Source: Auanema rhodensis (Eukaryota; Nematoda; Chromadorea; Rhabditida; Rhabditidae). From it: a DNA stretch of 64,000 nucleotides. The position numbers and the translations under genes were made by a program. The notes under the pieces are model-generated. The model made no database searches. It had not been told where the DNA came from and was given only the letters and a program-made list of their open reading frames with translations. The stretch is taken from positions 1-64,000 of the forward strand of contig CAXKVF010000094.1 in assembly GCA_964057225.1 (NCBI GenBank). Direction: 5' to 3'. Every line of letters begins with the position of its first letter. Position 1 is the stretch's first letter. Below are positions 1 to 13,619 of the stretch, piece after piece.

Positions 1-176
1 AGCATAAATTAAAGTTCACGTAAATTTCAAAGTCATGGTTACCATGAACCAATATCAATAAAAATTTGTTTTTAGACTAATATGGACATGGGGAATCTAA
101 TTTTGAAAACCGCATCTCTTTATCTTTCACGTGAAGCGAGTTACATACCAAGTGCACATCACGTGTACATTTAATT
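1..176. repeat. representative satellite monomer (176 bp)
   Basis: One full unit of the array, given here as the reference monomer. Visible sub-elements are: a 13-bp dyad, CATGGT and ACCATG around one T (positions 35-47); an A-tract/T-tract pair, AAAAATTTGTTTTT (60-73); a 10-bp palindrome TTCACGTGAA (127-136) containing E-box CACGTG; a GTGCAC palindrome (151-156); and a second CACGTG (159-164). The two CACGTG sites lie about 30 bp apart. No CENP-B-box-like motif (TTCG....A..CGGG) was seen. Whether any of these sites binds a protein is unknown. Confidence 0.9.
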
Positions 177-2010
177 AGCATAAATTAAAGTTCACGTAAA
201 TTTCAAAGTCATGGTTACCATGAAGCAATATCAATAAAAATTTGTTTTTAGACTAATATGGACATGGGGAATCTAATTTTGAAAACCGCATCTTTTTATC
301 TTTCACGTGAAGCGAGTTACATACCAAGTGCACATCACGTGTACATTTAATTAGCATAAATTAAAGTTCACGTAAATTTCAAAGTCATGGTTACCATGCA
401 CCAATATCAATAAAAATTTGTTTTTAGACTAATATGGACATGGGGAATCTAATTTTGAAAACCGCATCTCTTTATCTTTCACGTGAAGCGAGTTACATAC
501 CAAGTGCACATCACGTGTACATTTAATTAGCATAAATTAAAGTTCACGTAAATTTCAAAGTCATGGTTACCATGCACCAATATCAATAAAAATTTGTTTT
601 TAGACTAATATGGACATGGGGGATCTAATTTTGAAAACCGCATCTCTTTATCTTTCACGTGAAGCGAGTTACATACCAAGTGCACATCACGTGTACATTT
701 AATTAGCATAAATTAAAGTTCACGTAAATTTCAAAGTCATGGTTACCATGAACCAATATCAATAAAAATTTGTTTTTAGACTAATATGGACATGGGGAAT
801 CTAATTTTGAAAACCGCATCTCTTTATCTTTCACGTGAAGCGAGTTACATACCAAGTGCACATCACGTGTACATTTAATTAGCATAAATTAAAGTTCACG
901 TAAATTTCAAAGTCATGGTTACCATGCACCAATATCAATAAAAATTTGTTTTTAGACTAATATGGACATGGGGAATCTAATTTTGAAAACCGCATCTCTT
1001 TATCTTTCACGTGAAGCGAGTTACATACCAAGTGCACATCACGTGTACATTTAATTAGCATAAATTAAAGTTCACGTAAATTTCAAAGTCATGGTTATCA
1101 TGCACCAATATCAATAAAAATTTGTTTTTAGACTAATATGGACATGGGGAATCTAATTTTGAAAACCGCATCTCTTTATCTTTCACGTGAAGCGAGTTAC
1201 ATACCAAGTGCACATCACGTGTACATTTAATTAGCATAAATTAAAGTTCACGTAAATTTCAAAGTCATGGTTACCATGCACCAATATCAATAAAAATTTG
1301 TTTTTAGACTAATATGGACATGGGGAATCTAATTTTGAAAACCGCATCTCTTTATCTTTCACGTGAAGCGAGTTACATACCAAGTGCACATCACGTGTAC
1401 ATTTAATTAGCATAAATTAAAGTTCACGTAAATTTCAAAGTCATGGTTACCATGTACCAATATCAATAAAAATTTGTTTTTAGACTAATATGGACATGGG
1501 GAATCTAATTTTGAAAACCGCATCTCTTTATCTTTCACGTGAAGGGAGTTACATACCAAGTGCACATCACGTGTACATTTAATTAGCATAAATTAAAGTT
1601 CACGTAAATTTCAAAGTCATGGTTACCATGAAGCAATATCAATAAAAATTTGTTTTTAGACTAATATGGACATGGGGAATCTAATTTTGAAAACCGCATC
1701 TCTTTATCTTTCACGTGAAGGGAGTTACATACCAAGTGCACATCACGTGTACATTTAATTAGCATAAATTAAAGTTCACGTAAATTTCAAAGTCATGGTT
1801 ACCATGAACCAATATCAATAAAAATTTGTTTTTAGACTAATATGGACATGGGGAATCTAATTTTGAAAACCGCATCTCTTTATCTTTCACGTGAAGCGAG
1901 TTACATACCAAGTGCACATCACGTGTACATTTAATTAGCATAAATTAAAGTTCACGTAAATTTCAAAGTCATGGTTACCATGCACCAATATCAATAAAAA
2001 TTTGTTTTTA

Positions 2011-5000
2011 GACTAATATTGACATGGGGAATCTAATTTTGAAAACCGCATCTCTTTATCTTTCACGTGAAGCGAGTTACATACCAAGTGCACATTACGT
2101 GTACATTTAATTAGCATAAATTAAAGTTCACGTAAAATTCAAAGTCATGGTTACCATGCACCAATATCAATAAAAATTTGTTTTTAGACTAATATGGACA
2201 TGGGGAATCTAATTTTGAAAACCGCATCTCTTTATCTTTCACGTGAAGCGAGTTACATACCAAGTGCACATCACGTGTACATTTAATTAGCATAAATTAA
2301 AGTTCACGTAAATTTCAAAGTCATGGTTACCATGCACCAATATCAATAAAAATTTGTTTTTAGACTAATATGGACATGGGGAATCTAATTTTGAAAACCG
2401 CATTTCTTTATCTTTCACGTGAAGCGAGTTACATACCAAGTGCACATTACGTGTACATTTAATTAGCATAAATTAAAGTTCACGTAAAATTCAAAGTCAT
2501 GGTTACCATGCACCAATATCAATAAAAATTTGTTTTTAGACTAATATGGGCATGGGGAATCTAATTTTGAAAACCGCATCTCTTTATCTTTCACGTGAAG
2601 CGAGTTACATACCAAGTGCACATCACGTGTACATTTAATTAGCATAAATTAAAGTTCACGTAAATTTCAAAGTCATGGTTACCATGAACCAATATCAATA
2701 AAAATTTGTTTTTAGACTAATATGGACATGGGGAATCTAATTTTGAAAACCGCATCTCTTTATCTTTCACGTGAAGCGAGTTACATACCAAGTGCACATC
2801 ACGTGTACATTTAATTAGCATAAATTAAAGTTCACGTAAATTTCAAAGTCATGGTTACCATGCACCAATATCAATAAAAATTTGTTTTTAGACTAATATG
2901 GACATGGGGAATCTAATTTTGAAAACCGCATCTCTTTTTCTTTCACGTGAAGCGAGTTACATACCAAGTGCACATCACGTGTACATTTAATTAGCATAAA
3001 TTAAAGTTCACGTAAATTTCAAAGTCATGGTTACCATGCACCAATATCAATAAAAATTTGTTTTTAGACTAATATGGACATGGGGAATCTAATTTTGAAA
3101 ACCGCATCTCTTTTTCTTTCACGTGAAGCGAGTTACATACCAAGTGCACATCACGTGTACAATTAATTAGCATAAATTAAAGTTCACGTAAATTTCAAAG
3201 TCATGGTTACCATGCACCAATATCAATAAAAATTTGTTTTTAGACTAATATGGACATGGGGAATCTAATTTTGAAAACCGCATCTCTTTATCTTTCACGT
3301 GAAGCGAGTTACATACCAAGTGCACATTACGTGTACATTTAATTAGCATAAATTAAAGTTCACGTAAATTTCAAAGTCATGGTTACCATGAACCAATATC
3401 AATACAAATTTGTTTTTAGACTAATATGGACATGGGGAATCTAATTTTGAAAACCGCATCTCTTTATCTTTCACGTGAAGCGAGTTACATACCAAGTGCA
3501 CATTACGTGTACATTTAATTAGCATAAATTAAAGTTCACGTAAAATTCAAAGTCATGGTTACCATGCACCAATATCAATAAAAATTTGTTTTTAGACTAA
3601 TATGGACATGGGGAATCTAATTTGGAAAACCGCATCTCTTTATCTTTCACGTGAAGCGAGTTACATACCAAGTGCACATCACGTGTACATTTAATTAGCA
3701 TAAATTAAAGTTCACGTAAATTTCAAAGTCATGGTTACCATGCACCAATATCAATAAAAATTTGTTTTTAGACTAATATGGACATGGGGAATCTAATTTT
3801 GAAAACCGCATCTCTTTATCTTTCACGTGAAGGGAGTTACATACCAAGTGCACATCACGTGTACATTTAATTAGCATAAATTAAAGTTCACGTAAATTTC
3901 AAAGTCATGGTTACCATGAAGCAATATCAATAAAAATTTGTTTTTAGACTAATATGGACATGGGGAATCTAATTTTGAAAACCGCATCTCTTTATCTTTC
4001 ACGTGAAGGGAGTTACATACCAAGTGCACATCACGTGTACATTTAATTAGCATAAATTAAAGTTCACGTAAATTTCAAAGTCATGGTTACCATGAACCAA
4101 TATCAATAAAAATTTGTTTTTAGACTAATATGGACATGGGGAATCTAATTTTGAAAACCGCATCTCTTTATCTTTCACGTGAAGGGAGTTACATACCAAG
4201 TGCACATCACGTGTACATTTAATTAGCATAAATTAAAGTTCACGTAAATTTCAAAGTCATGGTTACCATGAAGCAATATCAATAAAAATTTGTTTTTAGA
4301 CTAATATGGACATGGGGAATCTAATTTTGAAAACCGCATCTCTTTATCTTTCACGTGAAGCGAGTTACATACCAAGTGCACATCACGTGTACATTTAATT
4401 AGCATAAATTAAAGTTCACGTAAATTTCAAAGTCATGGTTACCATGCACCAATATCAATAAAAATTTGTTTTTAGACTAATATTGACATGGGGAATCTAA
4501 TTTTGAAAACCGCATCTCTTTATCTTTCACGTGAAGCGAGTTACATACCAAGTGCACATTACGTGTACATTTAATTAGCATAAATTAAAGTTCACGTAAA
4601 ATTCAAAGTCATGGTTACCATGCACCAATATCAATAAAAATTTGTTTTTAGACTAATATGGACATGGGGAATCTAATTTTGAAAACCGCATCTCTTTATC
4701 TTTCACGTGAAGCGAGTTACATACCAAGTGCACATCACGTGTACATTTAATTAGCATAAATTAAAGTTCACGTAAATTTCAAAGTCATGGTTACCATGAA
4801 CCAATATCAATAAAAATTTGTTTTTAGACTAATATGGACATGGGGAATCTAATTTTGAAAACCGCATCTCTTTATCTTTCACGTGAAGCGAGTTACATAC
4901 CAAGTGCACATCACGTGTACATTTAATTAGCATAAATTAAAGTTCACGTAAATTTCAAAGTCATGGTTACCATGCACCAATATCAATAAAAATTTGTTTT

Positions 5001-8000
5001 TAGACTAATATGGACATGGGGAATCTAATTTTGAAAACCGCATTTCTTTATCTTTCACGTGAAGCGAGTTACATACCAAGTGCACATTACGTGTACATTT
5101 AATTAGCATAAATTAAAGTTCACGTAAAATTCAAAGTCATGGTTACCATGCACCAATATCAATAAAAATTTGTTTTTAGACTAATATGGGCATGGGGGAT
5201 TTAATTTTGAAAACCGCATCTCTTTATCTTTCACGTGAAGCGAGTTACATACCAAGTGCACATCACGTGTACATTTAATTAGCATAAATTAAAGTTCACG
5301 TAAATTTCAAAGTCATGGTTACCATGAACCAATATCAATAAAAATTTGTTTTTAGACTAATATGGACATGGGGAATCTAATTTTGAAAACCGCATCTCTT
5401 TATCTTTCACGTGAAGCGAGTTACATACCAAGTGCACATCACGTGTACATTTAATTAGCATAAATTAAAGTTCACGTAAATTTCAAAGTCATGGTTACCA
5501 TGCACCAATATCAATAAAAATTTGTTTTTAGACTAATATGGACATGGGGAATCTAATTTTGAAAACCGCATCTCTTTTTCTTTCACGTGAAGCGAGTTAC
5601 ATACCAAGTGCACATCACGTGTACATTTAATTAGCATAAATTAAAGTTCACGTAAATTTCAAAGTCATGGTTACCATGCACCAATATCAATAAAAATTTG
5701 TTTTTAGACTAATATGGACATGGGGAATCTAATTTTGAAAACCGCATCTCTTTTTCTTTCACGTGAAGCGAGTTACATACCAAGTGCACATCACGTGTAC
5801 AATTAATTAGCATAAATTAAAGTTCACGTAAATTTCAAAGTCATGGTTACCATGCACCAATATCAATAAAAATTTGTTTTTAGACTAATATGGACATGGG
5901 GAATCTAATTTTGAAAACCGCATCTCTTTATCTTTCACGTGAAGCGAGTTACATACCAAGTGCACATTACGTGTACATTTAATTAGCATAAATTAAAGTT
6001 CACGTAAATTTCAAAGTCATGGTTACCATGAACCAATATCAATACAAATTTGTTTTTAGACTAATATGGACATGGGGAATCTAATTTTGAAAACCGCATC
6101 TCTTTATCTTTCACGTGAAGCGAGTTACATACCAAGTGCACATTACGTGTACATTTAATTAGCATAAATTAAAGTTCACGTAAAATTCAAAGTCATGGTT
6201 ACCATGCACCAATATCAATAAAAATTTGTTTTTAGACTAATATGGACATGGGGAATCTAATTTGGAAAACCGCATCTCTTTATCTTTCACGTGAAGCGAG
6301 TTACATACCAAGTGCACATCACGTGTACATTTAATTAGCATAAATTAAAGTTCACGTAAATTTCAAAGTCATGGTTACCATGCACCAATATCAATAAAAA
6401 TTTGTTTTTAGACTAATATGGACATGGGGAATCTAATTTTGAAAACCGCATCTCTTTATCTTTCACGTGAAGGGAGTTACATACCAAGTGCACATCACGT
6501 GTACATTTAATTAGCATAAATTAAAGTTCACGTAAATTTCAAAGTCATGGTTACCATGAAGCAATATCAATAAAAATTTGTTTTTAGACTAATATGGACA
6601 TGGGGAATCTAATTTTGAAAACCGCATCTCTTTATCTTTCACGTGAAGGGAGTTACATACCAAGTGCACATCACGTGTACATTTAATTAGCATAAATTAA
6701 AGTTCACGTAAATTTCAAAGTCATGGTTACCATGAACCAATATCAATAAAAATTTGTTTTTAGACTAATATGGACATGGGGAATCTAATTTTGAAAACCG
6801 CATCTCTTTATCTTTCACGTGAAGGGAGTTACATACCAAGTGCACATCACGTGTACATTTAATTAGCATAAATTAAAGTTCACGTAAATTTCAAAGTCAT
6901 GGTTACCATGAAGCAATATCAATAAAAATTTGTTTTTAGACTAATATGGACATGGGGAATCTAATTTTGAAAACCGCATCTCTTTATCTTTCACGTGAAG
7001 GGAGTTACATACCAAGTGCACATCACGTGTACATTTAATTAGCATAAATTAAAGTTCACGTAAATTTCAAAGTCATGGTTACCATGAACCAATATCAATA
7101 AAAATTTGTTTTTAGACTAATATGGACATGGGGAATCTAATTTTGAAAACCGCATCTCTTTATCTTTCACGTGAAGCGAGTTACATACCAAGTGCACATC
7201 ACGTGTACATTTAATTAGCATAAATTAAAGTTCACGTAAATTTCAAAGTCATGGTTACCATGCACCAATATCAATAAAAATTTGTTTTTAGACTAATATT
7301 GACATGGGGAATCTAATTTTGAAAACCGCATCTCTTTATCTTTCACGTGAAGCGAGTTACATACCAAGTGCACATTACGTGTACATTTAATTAGCATAAA
7401 TTAAAGTTCACGTAAAATTCAAAGTCATGGTTACCATGCACCAATATCAATAAAAATTTGTTTTTAGACTAATATGGACATGGGGAATCTAATTTTGAAA
7501 ACCGCATCTCTTTATCTTTCACGTGAAGCGAGTTACATACCAAGTGCACATCACGTGTACATTTAATTAGCATAAATTAAAGTTCACGTAAATTTCAAAG
7601 TCATGGTTACCATGAACCAATATCAATAAAAATTTGTTTTTAGACTAATATGGACATGGGGAATCTAATTTTGAAAACCGCATCTCTTTATCTTTCACGT
7701 GAAGCGAGTTACATACCAAGTGCACATCACGTGTACATTTAATTAGCATAAATTAAAGTTCACGTAAATTTCAAAGTCATGGTTACCATGCACCAATATC
7801 AATAAAAATTTGTTTTTAGACTAATATGGACATGGGGAATCTAATTTTGAAAACCGCATTTCTTTATCTTTCACGTGAAGCGAGTTACATACCAAGTGCA
7901 CATTACGTGTACATTTAATTAGCATAAATTAAAGTTCACGTAAAATTCAAAGTCATGGTTACCATGCACCAATATCAATAAAAATTTGTTTTTAGACTAA

Positions 8001-9081
8001 TATGGGCATGGGGAATCTAATTTTGAAAACCGCATCTCTTTATCTTTCACGTGAAGCGAGTTACATACCAAGTGCACATCACGTGTACATTTAATTAGCA
8101 TAAATTAAAGTTCACGTAAATTTCAAAGTCATGGTTACCATGAACCAATATCAATAAAAATTTGTTTTTAGACTAATATGGACATGGGGAATCTAATTTT
8201 GAAAACCGCATCTCTTTATCTTTCACGTGAAGCGAGTTACATACCAAGTGCACATCACGTGTACATTTAATTAGCATAAATTAAAGTTCACGTAAATTTC
8301 AAAGTCATGGTTACCATGCACCAATATCAATAAAAATTTGTTTTTAGACTAATATGGACATGGGGAATCTAATTTTGAAAACCGCATCTCTTTTTCTTTC
8401 ACGTGAAGCGAGTTACATACCAAGTGCACATCACGTGTACATTTAATTAGCATAAATTAAAGTTCACGTAAATTTCAAAGTCATGGTTACCATGCACCAA
8501 TATCAATAAAAATTTGTTTTTAGACTAATATGGACATGGGGAATCTAATTTTGAAAACCGCATCTCTTTTTCTTTCACGTGAAGCGAGTTACATACCAAG
8601 TGCACATCACGTGTACAATTAATTAGCATAAATTAAAGTTCACGTAAATTTCAAAGTCATGGTTACCATGCACCAATATCAATAAAAATTTGTTTTTAGA
8701 CTAATATGGACATGGGGAATCTAATTTTGAAAACCGCATCTCTTTATCTTTCACGTGAAGCGAGTTACATACCAAGTGCACATTACGTGTACATTTAATT
8801 AGCATAAATTAAAGTTCACGTAAATTTCAAAGTCATGGTTACCATGAACCAATATCAATACAAATTTGTTTTTAGACTAATATGGACATGGGGAATCTAA
8901 TTTTGAAAACCGCATCTCTTTATCTTTCACGTGAAGCGAGTTACATACCAAGTGCACATTACGTGTACATTTAATTAGCATAAATTAAAGTTCACGTAAA
9001 ATTCAAAGTCATGGTTACCATGCACCAATATCAATAAAAATTTGTTTTTAGACTAATATGGACATGGGGAATCTAATTTGG
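2011..9081. repeat. higher-order repeat zone, 14-16 monomers
   Basis: Rare variants recur at multiples of 176 bp. GACTAATATT lies at 2011, 4475 and 7291 (14 and 16 monomers apart). TTTGG in place of TTTTG lies at 3621, 6261 and 9077 (15 and 16). The ACAATTAATTAG variant lies at 3160, 5800 and 8616 (15 and 16). The zone is therefore about three copies of a 2.46-2.82 kb block that differ from each other by one or two inserted monomers. This is what unequal exchange within a satellite would leave. Confidence 0.85.
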
Positions 9082-12000
9082 AAAACCGCATCTCTTTATC
9101 TTTCACGTGAAGCGAGTTACATACCAAGTGCACATCACGTGTACATTTAATTAGCATAAATTAAAGTTCACGTAAATTTCAAAGTCATGGTTACCATGCA
9201 CCAATATCAATAAAAATTTGTTTTTAGACTAATATGGACATGGGGAATCTAATTTTGAAAACCGCATCTCTTTATCTTTCACGTGAAGGGAGTTACATAC
9301 CAAGTGCACATCACGTGTACATTTAATTAGCATAAATTAAAGTTCACGTAAATTTCAAAGTCATGGTTACCATGAAGCAATATCAATAAAAATTTGTTTT
9401 TAGACTAATATGGACATGGGGAATCTAATTTTGAAAACCGCATCTCTTTATCTTTCACGTGAAGGGAGTTACATACCAAGTGCACATCACGTGTACATTT
9501 AATTAGCATAAATTAAAGTTCACGTAAATTTCAAAGTCATGGTTACCATGAACCAATATCAATAAAAATTTGTTTTTAGACTAATATGGACATGGGGAAT
9601 CTAATTTTGAAAACCGCATCTCTTTATCTTTCACGTGAAGCGAGTTACATACCAAGTGCACATCACGTGTACATTTAATTAGCATAAATTAAAGTTCACG
9701 TAAATTTCAAAGTCATGGTTACCATGCACCAATATCAATAAAAATTTGTTTTTAGACTAATATGGACATGGGGAATCTAATTTTGAAAACCGCATCTCTT
9801 TATCTTTCACGTGAAGCGAGTTACATACCAAGTGCACATTACGTGTACATTTAATTAGCATAAATTAAAGTTCACGTAAATTTCAAAGTCATGGTTACCA
9901 TGAACCAATATCAATACAAATTTGTTTTTAGACTAATATGGACATGGGGAATCTAATTTTGAAAACCGCATCTCTTTATCTTTCACGTGAAGCGAGTTAC
10001 ATACCAAGTGCACATTACGTGTACATTTAATTAGCATAAATTAAAGTTCACGTAAATTTCAAAGTCATGGTTACCATGAACCAATATCAATACAAATTTG
10101 TTTTTAGACTAATATGGACATGGGGAATCTAATTTTGAAAACCGCATCTCTTTATCTTTCACGTGAAGCGAGTTACATACCAAGTGCACATTACGTGTAC
10201 ATTTAATTAGCATAAATTAAAGTTCACGTAAAATTCAAAGTCATGGTTACCATGCACCAATATCAATAAAAATTTGTTTTTAGACTAATATGGACATGGG
10301 GAATCTAATTTTGAAAACCGCATCTCTTTATCTTTCACGTGAAGCGAGTTACATACCAAGTGCACATTACGTGTACATTTAATTAGCATAAATTAAAGTT
10401 CACGTAAATTTCAAAGTCATGGTTACCATGAACCAATATCAATACAAATTTGTTTTTAGACTAATATGGACATGGGGAATCTAATTTTGAAAACCGCATC
10501 TCTTTATCTTTCACGTGAAGCGAGTTACATACCAAGTGCACATCACGTGTACATTTAATTAGCATAAATTAAAGTTCACGTAAATTTCAAAGTCATGGTT
10601 ACCATGAACCAATATCAATAAAAATTTGTTTTTAGACTAATATGGACATGGGGAATCTAATTTTGAAAACCGCATCTCTTTATCTTTCACGTGAAGCGAG
10701 TTACATACCAAGTGCACATCACGTGTACATTTAATTAGCATAAATTAAAGTTCACGTAAATTTCAAAGTCATGGTTACCATGCACCAATATCAATAAAAA
10801 TTTGTTTTTAGACTAATATGGACATGGGGAATCTAATTTTGAAAACCGCATCTCTTTATCTTTCACGTGAAGCGAGTTACATACCAAGTGCACATCACGT
10901 GTACAATTAATTAGCATAAATTAAAGTTCACGTAAATTTCAAAGTCATGGTTACCATGAACCAATATCAATAAAAATTTGTTTTTAGACTAATATGGACA
11001 TGGGGAATCTAATTTTGAAAACCGCATCTCTTTATCTTTCACGTGAAGCGAGTTACATACCAAGTGCACATTACGTGTACATTTAATTAGCATAAATTAA
11101 AGTTCACGTAAATTTCAAAGTCATGGTTACCATGAACCAATATCAATACAAATTTGTTTTTAGACTAATATGGACATGGGGAATCTAATTTTGAAAACCG
11201 CATCTCTTTATCTTTCACGTGAAGCGAGTTACATACCAAGTGCACATTACGTGTACATTTAATTAGCATAAATTAAAGTTCACGTAAAATTCAAAGTCAT
11301 GGTTACCATGCACCAATATCAATAAAAATTTGTTTTTAGACTAATATGGACATGGGGAATCTAATTTTGAAAACCGCATCTCTTTATCTTTCACGTGAAG
11401 CGAGTTACATACCAAGTGCACATCACGTGTACATTTAATTAGCATAAATTAAAGTTCACGTAAATTTCAAAGTCATGGTTACCATGCACCAATATCAATA
11501 AAAATTTGTTTTTAGACTAATATGGACATGGGGAATCTAATTTTGAAAACCGCATCTCTTTATCTTTCACGTGAAGGGAGTTACATACCAAGTGCACATC
11601 ACGTGTACATTTAATTAGCATAAATTAAAGTTCACGTAAATTTCAAAGTCATGGTTACCATGAAGCAATATCAATAAAAATTTGTTTTTAGACTAATATG
11701 GACATGGGGAATCTAATTTTGAAAACCGCATCTCTTTATCTTTCACGTGAAGGGAGTTACATACCAAGTGCACATCACGTGTACATTTAATTAGCATAAA
11801 TTAAAGTTCACGTAAATTTCAAAGTCATGGTTACCATGAACCAATATCAATAAAAATTTGTTTTTAGACTAATATGGACATGGGGAATCTAATTTTGAAA
11901 ACCGCATCTCTTTATCTTTCACGTGAAGCGAGTTACATACCAAGTGCACATCACGTGTACATTTAATTAGCATAAATTAAAGTTCACGTAAATTTCAAAT

Positions 12001-13619
12001 TCATGGTTACCATGCACCAATATCAATAAAAATTTGTTTTTAGACTAATATGGACATGGGGAATCTAATTTTGAAAACCGCATCTCTTTATCTTTCACGT
12101 GAAGCGAGTTACATACCAAGTGCACATTACGTGTACATTTAATTAGCATAAATTAAAGTTCACGTAAAATTCAAAGTCATGGTTACCATGCACCAATATC
12201 AATAAAAATTTGTTTTTAGACTAATATGGACATGGGGAATCTAATTTTGAAAACCGCATCTCTTTATCTTTCACGTGAAGCGAGTTACATACCAAGTGCA
12301 CATCACGTGTACATTTAATTAGCATAAATTAAAGTTCACGTAAATTTCAAAGTCATGGTTACCATGAACCAATATCAATAAAAATTTGTTTTTAGACTAA
12401 TATGGACATGGGGAATCTAATTTTGAAAACCGCATCTCTTTATCTTTCACGTGAAGCGAGTTACATACCAAGTGCACATCACGTGTACATTTAATTAGCA
12501 TAAATTAAAGTTCACGTAAATTTCAAAGTCATGGTTACCATGAACCAATATCAATACAAATTTGTTTTTAGACTAATATGGACATGGGGAATCTAATTTT
12601 GAAAACCGCATCTCTTTATCTTTCACGTGAAGCGAGTTACATACCAAGTGCACATTACGTGAACATTTAATTAGCATAAATTAAAGTTCACGTAAAATTC
12701 AAAGTCATGGTTACCATGCACCAATATCAATAAAAATTTGTTTTTAGACTAATATGGACATGGGGAATCTAATTTTGAAAACCGCATCTCTTTATCTTTC
12801 ACGTGAAGCGAGTTACATACCAAGTGCACATCACGTGTACATTTAATTAGCATAAATTAAAGTTCACGTAAATTTCAAAGTCATGGTTACCATGCACCAA
12901 TATCAATAAAAATTTGTTTTTAGACTAATATGGACATGGGGAATCTAATTTTGAAAACCGCATCTCTTTATCTTTCACGTGAAGCGAGTTACATACCAAG
13001 TGCACATCACGTGTACATTTAATTAGCATAAATTAAAGTTCACGTAAATTTCAAAGTCATGGTTACCATGAACCAATATCAATACAAATTTGTTTTTAGA
13101 CTAATATGGACATGGGGAATCTAATTTTGAAAACCGCATCTCTTTATCTTTCACGTGAAGCGAGTTACATACCAAGTGCACATCACGTGTACATTTAATT
13201 AGCATAAATTAAAGTTCACGTAAATTTCAAAGTCATGGTTACCATGAAGCAATATCAATAAAAATTTGTTTTTAGACTAATATGGACATGGGGAATCTAA
13301 TTTTGAAAACCGCATCTCTTTATCTTTCACGTGAAGCGAGTTACATACCAAGTGCACATCACGTGTACATTTAATTAGCATAAATTAAAGTTCACGTAAA
13401 TTTCAAAGTCATGGTTACCATGAACCAATATCAATACAAATTTGTTTTTAGACTAATATGGACATGGGGAATCTAATTTTGAAAACCGCATCTCTTTATC
13501 TTTCACGTGAAGCGAGTTACATACCAAGTGCACATCACGTGTACATTTAATCAGCATAAATTAAAGTTCACGTAAATTTCAAAGTCATGGTTACCATGCA
13601 CCAATATCAATAAAAATTT

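Noticed and set aside
1..176. CENP-B box in the satellite monomer
   Set aside because: No TTCG....A..CGGG-like motif on either strand.
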